Assembly: GCF_037893185.1 (NCBI RefSeq)
Contig: NZ_CP140772.1
Location: 7,928,001 to 7,992,000, forward strand
From: Chitinophaga sp. 180180018-3
Lineage (GTDB): Bacteria > Bacteroidota > Bacteroidia > Chitinophagales > Chitinophagaceae
DNA: 64,000 bases
Reading direction: 5' to 3'
The notes beneath the pieces are model-generated. The model was not told where the DNA came from, made no database searches, and worked only from the letters and a program-made list of their open reading frames with translations. Every line of letters starts with the position of its first letter. Positions within the stretch are counted from its first letter, which is position 1. Both the position numbers and the translations under genes were made by a program. Below are positions 1 to 8,668 of this stretch, piece by piece.

Positions 1-70
1 CGTATCATCCATTCTTCTCCCTATAGTTTATAGCGATATTTGTATTGTAAATAAACAAGGAGATTGAGTT

Positions 71-784
71 ATGAAAAAGATTATTCATCGTGCAGATACA
101 AGAGGTTTTGCAAACCACGGTTGGTTAAAAAGCCATCATACATTTAGTTTCGCGAATTACTATAATCCTGACCGGATACATTTTGGAGCGCTGAGAGTGC
201 TTAACGACGATGCTGTTAAAGGTGGAATGGGGTTCGGAGCACATCCGCACGACAATATGGAGATAGTATCAATAGTTTTGAACGGAGAGCTCGCACATGC
301 GGATAATACCGGTAATCAGAAAGTGATCCGCAAAAATGATGTGCAGATCATGAGTGCAGGAACTGGTGTGGTACACTCAGAGTTCAATGCTTCCAAAACG
401 GAAGATGTTAACTTTCTGCAGATATGGGTTATTCCGAACGAAAGAAGTGTAAAACCCCGGTACGATCAGCGGACATTTGATCCCGCCGATCGTGAGAATA
501 GCCTGCAGGTAGTGATTTCTCCGGAAAGAACCGGCAACGGGCTGTGGCTGCATCAGGATACCTGGTTTACATTGGGAAAATATGATGCAGGCAAAACGCT
601 GGATATTGTTTCCAAAGGGCCAGGAACAGGAACTTATCTGTTTCTGTTAAGCGGTTCTCTGAAAGTAGACGGAGAGATATTAGAAACGCGGGATGCTATC
701 GGATTATCAGACTACAATAGTGTTAGTATAGAAATAATTAAACCGGCAGAGTTTTTGTTGATAGATGTTCCAATGTTGAACTAG
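71..784 (+). CDS. Pirin family protein (bicupin, quercetinase-like)
   Basis: A 237-residue two-cupin protein of the pirin/YhhW family. The N-terminal cupin keeps the pirin metal site: H58 and H60 in AHPHDNMEIV, then H102 and E104 in VVHSEFN. Family members are cytosolic metal-binding proteins; some cleave quercetin or act as redox-linked regulators, but the substrate cannot be read from sequence. The length is typical and the ATG follows AAGGAGATTGAGTT, one of the few Shine-Dalgarno-like leaders in the window. It is monocistronic, with a strong hairpin terminator 40 bases downstream. The family call is firm; the enzymatic role is inference. Confidence 0.9.
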   Translation: MKKIIHRADTRGFANHGWLKSHHTFSFANYYNPDRIHFGALRVLNDDAVKGGMGFGAHPHDNMEIVSIVLNGELAHADNTGNQKVIRKNDVQIMSAGTGVVHSEFNASKTEDVNFLQIWVIPNERSVKPRYDQRTFDPADRENSLQVVISPERTGNGLWLHQDTWFTLGKYDAGKTLDIVSKGPGTGTYLFLLSGSLKVDGEILETRDAIGLSDYNSVSIEIIKPAEFLLIDVPMLN

Positions 785-824
785 ATCATACACTTTACTA
801 TATACTAACCCGTTAATATCACGT

Positions 825-856
825 AAAGATCAGCTGAAAGGCTGATCTTTTTTTCT
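825..856 (+). terminator. Rho-independent terminator after the pirin gene
   Basis: Ten-base-pair stem AAAGATCAGC / GCTGATCTTT (825-834 and 841-850) with a 6-base loop, followed by a run of T. It closes the pirin transcript. Confidence 0.85.
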
Positions 857-906
857 ATTTTTACCAGCGCCCATATTCCTGGAATTTAAAATAACCCATT
901 AGAGAT

Positions 907-1626
907 ATGTTATTAGCCACAGACCTGGACGGTACTTTTTTAGGAGGTACAACGGTAGACAAACAACAGCTATATACGCTGTTACATGCCAACAAAGATA
1001 TTCAACTGGTGTTTGTAACCGGAAGAGGCATACGCAGTGTATTACAGTTACTGGAAGACGAAACATTGCCCAGACCCGAATATATTATCTGTGATGTAGG
1101 AGCAACAGTAACACACCTGCCTTCGTTGACGGCAGTAGAGCCCATACAATCAGATATAGCATCGCGGTGGCCCGGAGAACATGTGAGAGAAACGTTGAAA
1201 ACAGTGAGAGGACTGCTTCACCAGGAGGCACAGCAGCAATACCGTTGCTCATATTACTACGATGAACAGACGGATATAGAAAGTGCAAGAGAAGTAGCGG
1301 CGTCACTGCAATGTGATCTCGTTTTATCTGCAGGGAAATACCTGGATATATTGCCTGCCGGAGTCAACAAAGGATTTACATTGCAGCAATTGTTGAAGAT
1401 ATTGGCGTTGCCTCATCAGCGAATTCTTGTGGCAGGCGATTCAATGAATGATTACTCGATGTATGAAACAGGGTTCAAAGGCGTGGTAGTAGCGAATTCG
1501 GAACCTGAACTACTAGCGCGCACAGCCGGGATGCCTCATGTACTACGGTCTTCACGGGAAGGGGCCGGTGGTATTCTCGAAGCCATGGCGCATTTCGGAG
1601 AGTTTGGAATTTATCTGCAAAAATAG
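907..1626 (+). CDS. HAD-superfamily phosphatase, sucrose-phosphatase-like (type IIB)
   Basis: A 239-residue HAD hydrolase. Motif I is DLDGT at residues 6-10 (D6 nucleophile, D8 acid/base), motif II is the VTGRG segment near residue 38, and motif IV is GDSMND with D178 and D182. The cap between them fits the IIB/Cof-like class, the group containing sucrose-6-phosphate and mannosyl-3-phosphoglycerate phosphatases. It probably dephosphorylates a small sugar phosphate in the cytoplasm; the real substrate is unknown. The start is the first ATG after a short AT-rich leader. No neighbour suggests a pathway. Confidence 0.85.
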   Translation: MLLATDLDGTFLGGTTVDKQQLYTLLHANKDIQLVFVTGRGIRSVLQLLEDETLPRPEYIICDVGATVTHLPSLTAVEPIQSDIASRWPGEHVRETLKTVRGLLHQEAQQQYRCSYYYDEQTDIESAREVAASLQCDLVLSAGKYLDILPAGVNKGFTLQQLLKILALPHQRILVAGDSMNDYSMYETGFKGVVVANSEPELLARTAGMPHVLRSSREGAGGILEAMAHFGEFGIYLQK

Positions 1627-1718
1627 GGTTGAAAGTGGCGGTGAAAAATAAAAAGGTCGTAACTTAGATCAGGTCTTTTAGCGGAAAATTTAATGGATAT
1701 TGACGATAGCATTTGGAA

Positions 1719-2132
1719 ATGATGGATAGCCTATTCTCATCATTTAAACTGAAAAATCAGTACACCATGGAAATGACAACTCCCACCGAAGAACTGCACC
1801 AGCAGCTTAATTCCTGGAAAGAAGAAGTGAATGAAGTAAGAACTGAAGTAAAGATGATGCGGGAAAGATTGGAACAAATCGTGCTCAGTAATGCTTCCAG
1901 GGATGTGATGACACAAGTGGAACATTTTGAAAACCGTTTACTACGCCAACGAGAGGTTGCCGACGAAATGCACCATGATATTAAACAGTGTGCGAAGAAA
2001 GTTGCGAACACCGTAACAGTGATCCATGATGACCGCCCTGTTGATGATTTCGATACCATACAGCACCGTATGGAGATATTCCAGAAACTTTATGTAGGAT
2101 TAAAGGCCGACTTCAACAAATTCATGCATTAA
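1719..2132 (+). CDS. Small coiled-coil hypothetical protein
   Basis: I do not recognise a family. The product is about 137 residues, cytoplasmic, strongly charged and mostly helical, with heptad-like stretches from roughly residue 25 to 110 (KEEVNEVRTEVKMMRERLEQ, then HFENRLLRQREVADEMHHDI). No signal peptide or membrane span is present. The frame opens at a TTG at 1713, but ATGs at 1719 and 1722 are better starts. It sits 10 bases from the end of the convergent PAS-domain gene. It may be a small structural or partner protein, but nothing in the sequence gives a function. Confidence 0.6.
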   Translation: MMDSLFSSFKLKNQYTMEMTTPTEELHQQLNSWKEEVNEVRTEVKMMRERLEQIVLSNASRDVMTQVEHFENRLLRQREVADEMHHDIKQCAKKVANTVTVIHDDRPVDDFDTIQHRMEIFQKLYVGLKADFNKFMH

Positions 2133-2142
2133 CCAATACTTT

Positions 2143-3291
2143 TTACTGAAGGGTTTTTACCTTATGTTCAATTTTATGAATAATTTCATCCAATTGAAGG
2201 GTAGATTCATGTAACCAATCCATTAACTGAGAGTTCAGGTGAATGTCTTTGTTGCTTTTGTCGAATAACCCGGTAATGCTGAGAATGGATACTACCGGAC
2301 GACGTATTTCATGTGAATTGATCCAGGCAATTTCTTTCAGGGCTTTATTTTGTTCTTCGAGCTGCCGGGCTTGTTTCACATGTTTATCAATGTCTTGTAC
2401 CATGCCTATCATGCGATTGGGCAGGCCATTTTCATAGATGATATAAGCACGGTCAACTACAAATTTATAATTACCATCTGCTCCTTTGAACCTGTATTCT
2501 TCTGTCCAGAAAGTCAGTTGTTTTTTCAACGTTACTTTCAGGGAAGTAGTTACTTGTATCAGATCGGCCGGATAGATATTTTTATGCCACCAATTGAGCC
2601 AGCTGATATCCTCGTCTTTGTTAAAGGGGGCGAGATGGGAAAATCCATGATTCCACGTTACGGTGGTAGTGGCCAGGTCTTTATCGTAAACAGCATCGTT
2701 GGTGGCCTGCGCCAGTAGCTCATATCTGATGCCTAACTCATGGGAGGCCTTGGCAGCCTTTACTTCTGTATCCACGTCTTTCGACATGATGAAACGGGCA
2801 TTTTTGCCGTAATAGCTGGCGGGTAGTGAAAAGATTTCCACAAAGAAATTGGTACCGTCTTTTTTACGATGTTTCCAGATTCCCCGGTACTGTGCTCCGC
2901 CATTGCATCTTTCGGCTGCATTTTCGACCAGCATCGGAATATCTTCTTCGTTACGTATGTCCTTTAACGTTAGTGCCTGAAATTCTTTCCTGCTGAAACC
3001 ATATTTTTCCAATGCAGCGTTGTTGACAGTGAGAAAGCGCAATGTATTTTTCTCGTATATCCACATGGGAATAGGATGTTCCATGAACAGATGTTCGAAC
3101 TGACGTGAGTACCTGCTTTGCCTGGCAGTGAAGACCAATACCACAAATACCGTACAAAGGGTAGACAGGCTTCCCACTTCCGGCCAAAAAACTATTGAAT
3201 CAGTATTGGTACCGAGAAGAACGTAGCTGTTAATCGCAATGACAACAAATAACAGGCTCAAGCAAATCGTTTTCATTGGGGTGCTTCGCAT
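2143..3291 (-). CDS. Membrane PAS-PAS protein with HisKA-like helix but no ATPase domain
   Basis: A 382-residue sensor-like protein. Two hydrophobic N-terminal segments (about residues 8-26 and 36-54) are followed by a PAS domain (about 65-175), a second PAS/PAC domain (about 190-300), and a dimerisation helix containing NSHEIRRPV, which resembles the H-box of histidine kinases. The protein ends about 55 residues after that His, so the HATPase_c catalytic domain (N, G1 and G2 boxes) is missing. The stop is clean and no kinase remnant follows in any frame. It may act as a phosphorylation-independent sensor, an acceptor for another kinase, or a truncated kinase. An internal ATG at 3276 is an equally plausible start. 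Confidence 0.75.
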   Translation of the reverse strand: MRSTPMKTICLSLLFVVIAINSYVLLGTNTDSIVFWPEVGSLSTLCTVFVVLVFTARQSRYSRQFEHLFMEHPIPMWIYEKNTLRFLTVNNAALEKYGFSRKEFQALTLKDIRNEEDIPMLVENAAERCNGGAQYRGIWKHRKKDGTNFFVEIFSLPASYYGKNARFIMSKDVDTEVKAAKASHELGIRYELLAQATNDAVYDKDLATTTVTWNHGFSHLAPFNKDEDISWLNWWHKNIYPADLIQVTTSLKVTLKKQLTFWTEEYRFKGADGNYKFVVDRAYIIYENGLPNRMIGMVQDIDKHVKQARQLEEQNKALKEIAWINSHEIRRPVVSILSITGLFDKSNKDIHLNSQLMDWLHESTLQLDEIIHKIEHKVKTLQ

Positions 3292-3386
3292 TACCTGAAT
3301 TTGCTGAGAAATTACCTAAAAATTTAATAATCAACAAATTATAGTATAAATCGGATGATTGATAATTATTTTTATATTATTGTAGA

Positions 3387-4433
3387 TTATAATTCCAGAA
3401 TTACCACTTCGGTGGCAGGATATCCTACACAGGTAAGCACCAGGCCTTCTGCGAGCTCTTTATCAGTCAATACTTCATTTACGGACATCCATACTTTCCC
3501 GCTCACGCATTGGGCTGTACAGGAACCGCAAACGCCTCCTTTGCAACTATAGGGAAGTAATACCTCATGTTCAAGTGCGTAGCTGAGAATGGTTTGATCG
3601 CCAGGAACAGACAGCATATATTCTTCATTCCGGTAGCGGATAATCACCTGTTTCAACTGATGATCCTGCGGTAACGGGGTTTTGGCAATACGGACATCGG
3701 TATTGACCACAAAATTCTCTTTATGCAATTGGTCGTCTACGAATCCCATAAATGTAAGCGTCAGCATAATGGTGCGCATATAATCCGGTGGGCCACACAG
3801 GAAGAAACGGGCATCTGCTGCCTCAAAGCGCAGATGCGTTTTTACCAGTTGTTCAAGCAATATGTTATTCAGTCGCCGGTACGCATGATGGGCATCGGGG
3901 TCATTACTGAAAAGGAAAATGCAACTTAGCCGGGAGGGGTAAACAGTCTGCAGCTGTTGTAACTGCTGGTAGAATATTGTCCGTTCGGGAGAGCTGTTGC
4001 TGTAAATAAGTTTGATATGAGCTTCGGGATCGTACGCCAGCATATGTTTCAGTAGCGAATATATCGGGGTGATACCGCTGCCTGCTGCAAGCAGGAATAT
4101 ATCTTTCTGTGCCGGTGTTTTGTTTTCATAGGTAAACCGGCCAGAAGGTTCAAGGGCAGTTACAACGTCATTTACCTTCCAGTTACGGATAATATGCCTG
4201 GAAATTTCTCCGTTCGTTTTTTCCCTTACAGTAACAGACATAAAAGGATCAATGCCCGGGGTGGAACTGAAAGAGTAGGAACGCCGGAATTCCTTATTAT
4301 TCAACGTAACCAGGAACGTCAGGAATTGACCTGCCTGGTAAACTACTGGTTCGGAAGATGTATTTTCCAGCCTGTAAGTATAGGTTCCAGGTGTTTCCTG
4401 TATAATTGCTGTTATCCTTAGTTGAAAATACAT
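3387..4433 (-). CDS. Ferredoxin-NAD(P)H reductase with C-terminal 2Fe-2S domain (PaaE/Hmp-like)
   Basis: A 348-residue flavin and iron-sulfur oxidoreductase. The FAD-binding barrel (about 1-100) has the RRSYSFSSTP flavin motif. The NAD(P)-binding domain (about 105-235) has the AAGSGITPIYSLLKH motif and the FFLCGPPDYM motif. A plant-type ferredoxin domain carries cluster cysteines C297, C302, C305 and C335. The order FAD-NAD-2Fe2S is that of phenylacetyl-CoA epoxidase reductase PaaE and related monooxygenase reductases. No oxygenase subunit is next to it, so it may serve a distant partner. The start is the ATG nine bases from the large inverted repeat that separates it from dxs. Confidence 0.9.
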   Translation of the reverse strand: MYFQLRITAIIQETPGTYTYRLENTSSEPVVYQAGQFLTFLVTLNNKEFRRSYSFSSTPGIDPFMSVTVREKTNGEISRHIIRNWKVNDVVTALEPSGRFTYENKTPAQKDIFLLAAGSGITPIYSLLKHMLAYDPEAHIKLIYSNSSPERTIFYQQLQQLQTVYPSRLSCIFLFSNDPDAHHAYRRLNNILLEQLVKTHLRFEAADARFFLCGPPDYMRTIMLTLTFMGFVDDQLHKENFVVNTDVRIAKTPLPQDHQLKQVIIRYRNEEYMLSVPGDQTILSYALEHEVLLPYSCKGGVCGSCTAQCVSGKVWMSVNEVLTDKELAEGLVLTCVGYPATEVVILEL

Positions 4434-4442
4434 AGCAGAAGG

Positions 4443-4556
4443 AATTAAGAATATAGAATGTGGAATTAAGAATAATGAGCGAAGACCTAAGAGATGTCAA
4501 TTATCCGCTTAGGTCTTCGCTCATTATTCTTAATTCCACATTCTATATTCTTAATT
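4443..4556. repeat. Perfect 49-bp inverted repeat with 16-bp loop
   Basis: The arms 4443-4491 and 4508-4556 are exact reverse complements over 49 bases; the loop is 4492-4507. The structure fills almost the whole gap between the dxs stop (4559) and the reductase start (4433). Each arm repeats the word GGAATTAAGAATA or part of it twice (4441-4453 and 4462-4474 on the left). In RNA it would form one very long hairpin. It lacks a typical U-tract, so it is more than an ordinary terminator. Confidence 0.95.
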
Positions 4557-4558
4557 AT

Positions 4559-6484
4559 TTATATAGTTACGGTGATTTTTTCCTTCATCATTTCCCTTGC
4601 TGCACGGGCAATGCCGGTGGCGTCGTAGCCACATTCGCGGAAGAGTTCCTCGGGTTTGCCGTGTTCGATGATCCGGTCGGGAATGCCCAGTTTTTTTATC
4701 TGCGCCCTGTAGTTGTGAGCGACCATGAAATCGGTCACAGCACTACCAAAACCGCCCATTACCGCAGCATCTTCTACAGTGATTATTTTATCAAAAGATT
4801 GGAAGATTTCGTGGAGCATCGCTTCATCGAGTGGTTTCACAAAACGCATGTCATAATGTGCAGGCTGCAGGCCATCGGCGAGGAGTTCCCTGCAGGCTTC
4901 CGTAACGAAGTTGCCGGGATGTCCGAAAGACAGGATGGCGACATCCTTTCCATCGCGGATCTTACGGCCGGTACCAGCTTTGATGGCTTTGAACGGAGTA
5001 CGCCATTCAGGCATTACGCCCTGGCCGCGAGGATAGCGGATCACGTATGGCATATCGTTATCGGGCAGCTGTGCGCTGTACATGAGATTACGAAGCTCTT
5101 CTTCATTCATTGGCGCGCTGATGATCACATTGGGAATACTCCGCATGTAAGCGATATCGTAGGCGCCATGGTGTGTAGGGCCATCTTCTCCCACTAACCC
5201 TGCCCTGTCGAGGCAGAATATAACCGGGAGTTTCTGGATAGCCACATCGTGTACTGCCTGGTCGAATGCGCGTTGGAAGAAGGAAGAGTAGATCGTGCAA
5301 AATACACGCATACCCTGGGTAGCCATACCGGCGGAGAGGGTTACAGCGTGTTGTTCGCAGATACCCACGTCGAAAGCCCGGTTAGGCATTTTCTCCATCA
5401 TGAATTTGAGGGAGGAGCCGGAGGGCATCGCCGGGGTGATACCAATGATCTTATCATTCTTTTCAGCAAGTTCGATGATGGTATGCCCGAAAACATCCTG
5501 ATACTTAGGTGGCTGGGGGGTAGTAACCTGTTTTTTGAATATTTCGCCGGTAATTTTGTCGAACAGGCCCGGAGCATGCCAGGTGGTCTGGTCTTTTTCG
5601 GCCAGTGCATAGCCTTTACCTTTGGTGGTAACGATATGCAGCAGTTTAGGACCGGGGATCTCTTTCAGATCCTGCAGGGTATCGGCGAGCTTAACGATAT
5701 TGTGCCCGTCGATCGGTCCGAAGTAGCGCATTTTAAGCGCTTCAAAAAGATTGCTCGACTTGGAAACAACACCTTTAAGGCTGGCTTCCAGTTTGGAGGC
5801 CATGTCCCTGGTAAACTTCTTGCCAACTGGTAATTTACCTAACAGGTTCCACACGTCATCCCTTACCTTGTTGTAAGTAGGAGATGTAGTGATGTCGGTA
5901 AGATATTCTTTCAGCGCGCCCACATTAGGATCGATGGACATGCAGTTATCGTTCAGGATAATAAGCACATTGGCATTGGCCACACCTGCGTGATTCAGGG
6001 CTTCGAAGGCCATACCGGCTGTCATGGCGCCATCACCTATCACGGCAATATGCTGCCTGTCGAATTCTCCTTTATAGTGAGAAGCCATTGCCATACCCAG
6101 TGCGGCGGATATAGATGTTGAGGAGTGCCCTACACCGAAGGTATCGTAGCGGCTTTCATCTCTTTTAGGAAATCCGCTAAGTCCTTTATACTTTCTGTTG
6201 GTTGGGAATGCTTCCCGGCGACCGGTAAGAATCTTATGGCCATAGGCCTGATGACCCACGTCCCAAACCAGCTGGTCGTAAGGAGTATTAAAAACGTAAT
6301 GCAATGCCACTGTCAGTTCCACAACGCCCAAACTGGCGGCAAAATGGCCCCCATGCACACTTACAACATCAATGATATACTGACGAAGCTCCTCACATAC
6401 CTGGTGAAGCTGGTCTTTACTCAGCTTTCGCAAATCAGCGGGATATTCGATCTGACTTAACAGTTGACCTGCCTTGATATTCAT
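4559..6484 (-). CDS. dxs: 1-deoxy-D-xylulose-5-phosphate synthase
   Basis: Condenses pyruvate and glyceraldehyde 3-phosphate to DXP with thiamine diphosphate, the entry step of the MEP isoprenoid pathway. The thiamine-binding motif GDGAMTAGMAFEALNHAG and the following NDN are intact. Early residues HGGHFAASLGVVELT and DVGHQAYGHKILTGR and the C-terminal transketolase-like domain are also typical. The frame extends to 6586, but the ATG at 6484 (MNIKAGQLL) gives the normal length of 641 residues, and the extra 34 residues do not look like DXS. The downstream end abuts the 49-bp inverted repeat. Confidence 0.95.
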   Translation of the reverse strand: MNIKAGQLLSQIEYPADLRKLSKDQLHQVCEELRQYIIDVVSVHGGHFAASLGVVELTVALHYVFNTPYDQLVWDVGHQAYGHKILTGRREAFPTNRKYKGLSGFPKRDESRYDTFGVGHSSTSISAALGMAMASHYKGEFDRQHIAVIGDGAMTAGMAFEALNHAGVANANVLIILNDNCMSIDPNVGALKEYLTDITTSPTYNKVRDDVWNLLGKLPVGKKFTRDMASKLEASLKGVVSKSSNLFEALKMRYFGPIDGHNIVKLADTLQDLKEIPGPKLLHIVTTKGKGYALAEKDQTTWHAPGLFDKITGEIFKKQVTTPQPPKYQDVFGHTIIELAEKNDKIIGITPAMPSGSSLKFMMEKMPNRAFDVGICEQHAVTLSAGMATQGMRVFCTIYSSFFQRAFDQAVHDVAIQKLPVIFCLDRAGLVGEDGPTHHGAYDIAYMRSIPNVIISAPMNEEELRNLMYSAQLPDNDMPYVIRYPRGQGVMPEWRTPFKAIKAGTGRKIRDGKDVAILSFGHPGNFVTEACRELLADGLQPAHYDMRFVKPLDEAMLHEIFQSFDKIITVEDAAVMGGFGSAVTDFMVAHNYRAQIKKLGIPDRIIEHGKPEELFRECGYDATGIARAAREMMKEKITVTI

Positions 6485-6642
6485 ATAAGACTCAGGGTTT
6501 AGGTGAAGTAACAAAAGTACGTAATTAAGCTGTAAATAGCCTGCACCGAATATACGAAAAAGAACAGTTTGGGCATATCTCGCCATTCAGATGGAGGCAT
6601 CTGCCATTTACCGGTTTTGATTCACCATTTATAACAATTAGG

Positions 6643-6673
6643 TTTCCCCGGGGGCTACTGTAGGGTATTTTTG
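6643..6673 (+). promoter_or_regulatory. Bacteroidota-type promoter for the LytS kinase gene
   Basis: TTTC at 6643-6646, 19 bases, then TATTTTTG at 6666-6673, matching the -33 TTTG / -7 TAnnTTTG pattern except for one base. It lies about 30 bases upstream of the ATG at 6705. Confidence 0.5.
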
Positions 6674-6704
6674 GAATATAGGTGAAGTTTACTAATTTGA
6701 TTTA

Positions 6705-7733
6705 ATGTTTAAGCAGATAAACAAATATTGGTGGTGCCAGATCCTGGGGTGGTTGACGTATTTTCTGGTTAATGTTTTTTTCGCCTTTATAGTTAACAGG
6801 AAAACATTTCCAGATGTGGCCTATACCCTGAATGTAGTGATTTTCATCTTTTTTGGGTTACTATCCACCCATTTGTTCCGTAATTTGATCCACCGGTTAG
6901 CCTGGGTCAATTATGGGTTTGAAAACCAGATCCTACTTTTTATCGGGCTGATGACGGGGTCAGGCCTGGTTTCTTATATAGGGTATTATTTTGTAGGGAT
7001 ATATTTGCTACGGCTGTCCGATACACCGGTACAGGTGGGAATTGTTGGATCTTTCGTTATTACCACTATCTGGTGGTGCCTTTATTTTATCTGGCATTAC
7101 ATAGAGCGAAACAGGCGCTCGCAGGTAGATCAGCTAAAATTACAGACAACAGTGAAAGAACTGGAACTGAAAACGATCAAGGCGCAACTGAATCCGCATT
7201 TCATTTTTAATGCGCTGAACAGCATCCGGGCGCTGGTGGATGAGAATCCGCAGCGGGCCAGAACTGCTATCACGGAGTTGTCTAATATCCTGAGAAGCTC
7301 TATGCAGACGGAGAAAGCGGAAACGGTTAGCCTGGAAAACGAATTGAATATAGTAAAGGATTACCTTGCATTGGAACATATCCGTTTTGAGGAGCGTCTG
7401 AATGTGAAGTATGAGATAGACCCGGATACGTTGTCGCTGCAGGTACCTCCGATGATGCTACAAACACTGGTAGAGAACGCTATTAAGCACGGCATCTCTC
7501 GTATAGTCAGGGGAGGATCGGTGTATATTAATTCGTCGCTCAGAGGGATGCAGCACGTTATTACTATTGAAAATACCGGCCAGTTGGTGGAGAATAGTAA
7601 AAATGGCCATGGATTCGGGCTTCAGAGTACCCGGCAGCGACTGAGTTTGTTATTTGGCAGTCGTGCTACTTTCGACATCAGGAATAAAGATGAGCAAACA
7701 GTTGAAGCTACAGTAGTGATGCCTTTGCTCTGA
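6705..7733 (+). CDS. LytS-family sensor histidine kinase
   Basis: A 342-residue kinase with four predicted membrane helices in the first 130 residues, then a coiled linker and the His_kinase (LytS/YehU) domain. The phospho-acceptor is H165 in QLNPHFIFNALNSI; the ATPase part has the N-box-like LVENAIKHG and a glycine-rich GHGFGLQSTRQRL segment. It autophosphorylates and passes phosphate to a LytTR regulator, most likely the product of the next gene 91 bases downstream. There is no extracellular sensor domain, so the signal is probably sensed in or near the membrane. Confidence 0.92.
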   Translation: MFKQINKYWWCQILGWLTYFLVNVFFAFIVNRKTFPDVAYTLNVVIFIFFGLLSTHLFRNLIHRLAWVNYGFENQILLFIGLMTGSGLVSYIGYYFVGIYLLRLSDTPVQVGIVGSFVITTIWWCLYFIWHYIERNRRSQVDQLKLQTTVKELELKTIKAQLNPHFIFNALNSIRALVDENPQRARTAITELSNILRSSMQTEKAETVSLENELNIVKDYLALEHIRFEERLNVKYEIDPDTLSLQVPPMMLQTLVENAIKHGISRIVRGGSVYINSSLRGMQHVITIENTGQLVENSKNGHGFGLQSTRQRLSLLFGSRATFDIRNKDEQTVEATVVMPLL

Positions 7734-7824
7734 ATCACTTGTTATAAATCGGCCATGACCGGCATTGAGCCGGGATTGGTTATTTTTTAATTTATTAAAT
7801 CATCAACCAAACTTCATATTGCCA

Positions 7825-8553
7825 ATGAAAAAAGCATTGATAATAGATGATGAACGCCTGGCCAGAAGTGAGTTAAAAAAATTACTGGCAGATCACCCGG
7901 AAATAGTGGTGGTGGGAGAAGCTGTGAATGCGAAGGATGGTATAGAAAAGATAGAAACATTGCATCCCGACCTGCTTTTCCTGGATATTCAGATGCCAGA
8001 TAAAACAGGATTTGATCTGCTGGCAGAACTGGAAAAATCGCCACAGGTCATTTTCACCACCGCATATGACGAATATGCATTAAAGGCATTTGAATACAAT
8101 GCGCTGGATTACCTGTTAAAGCCCGTGGAGCCTAAAAGACTGGCTGATGCTATTCATAAGCTGCATCAGCAGGATGAAAAGGACCGACTGGCAGCTACCG
8201 GCGGGATCCGATCGATGTTGTCTGAGAACGACCAGGTATTTGTAAAAGATGGTGACCGCTGCTGGTTTGTGAAATTGCAGGAGATCCGCCTGTTTGAAAG
8301 TGTGGGGAACTATGCGCGGGTGTACTTTGAAACAAATAAACCATTGATTCTGAAGTCGTTAAATGCGTTGGAAGAGCGTCTGGACGAGCGTACTTTTTTC
8401 CGGGCGAACCGCAAGCACATCGTGAACCTGCGAATGATCGAAAAGATTGACACCTACTTTAACGGCGGGTTGTTACTGGAGATGCGTGGTGGGGAAAAGA
8501 TTGAGGTAAGCCGCAGACAGGCGGTAAAGTTTAAAGAAATGATGAGCCTGTAA
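7825..8553 (+). CDS. LytTR-family response regulator
   Basis: A 242-residue regulator. The receiver domain has acidic residues in IIDDERLAR, phospho-acceptor D54 in FLDIQMP, the conserved T in FTTAYDEYA and K in YLLKPVEPKR. The C-terminal LytTR DNA-binding domain (about 145-240) contains LFESVGNYARVYF, FFRANRKHIVNL and EVSRRQAVKFK. The frame is open from 7765, but the ATG at 7825 (MKKALIIDDE) begins the receiver fold directly. It is the cognate partner of the upstream LytS kinase; target genes are unknown. A strong terminator follows. Confidence 0.92.
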   Translation: MKKALIIDDERLARSELKKLLADHPEIVVVGEAVNAKDGIEKIETLHPDLLFLDIQMPDKTGFDLLAELEKSPQVIFTTAYDEYALKAFEYNALDYLLKPVEPKRLADAIHKLHQQDEKDRLAATGGIRSMLSENDQVFVKDGDRCWFVKLQEIRLFESVGNYARVYFETNKPLILKSLNALEERLDERTFFRANRKHIVNLRMIEKIDTYFNGGLLLEMRGGEKIEVSRRQAVKFKEMMSL

Positions 8554-8569
8554 AGAGGTTATTATTAAC

Positions 8570-8640
8570 GATTGAAGCGAAGTACCATGGAGAACAGACG
8601 ATAGTCTGTTTATCATGATGCTTCGCTTCAATCTTTTTTT
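8570..8640 (+). terminator. Terminator after the LytS/LytTR pair
   Basis: A 13-bp stem GATTGAAGCGAAG / CTTCGCTTCAATC (8570-8582 and 8621-8633) with a 7-T tail. The loop holds a second small hairpin, AACAGAC / GTCTGTT. It lies between the response regulator and the convergent GGGP synthase gene. Confidence 0.85.
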
Positions 8641-8668
8641 GGGTATCTTTTACTTTTTGCTTGCTTGT

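Noticed and set aside
4460..5197. Plus-strand ORF of 245 codons antisense to dxs
   Set aside because: It lies wholly opposite dxs and the 49-bp repeat, and its product has no recognisable domain; a shadow of a real gene.
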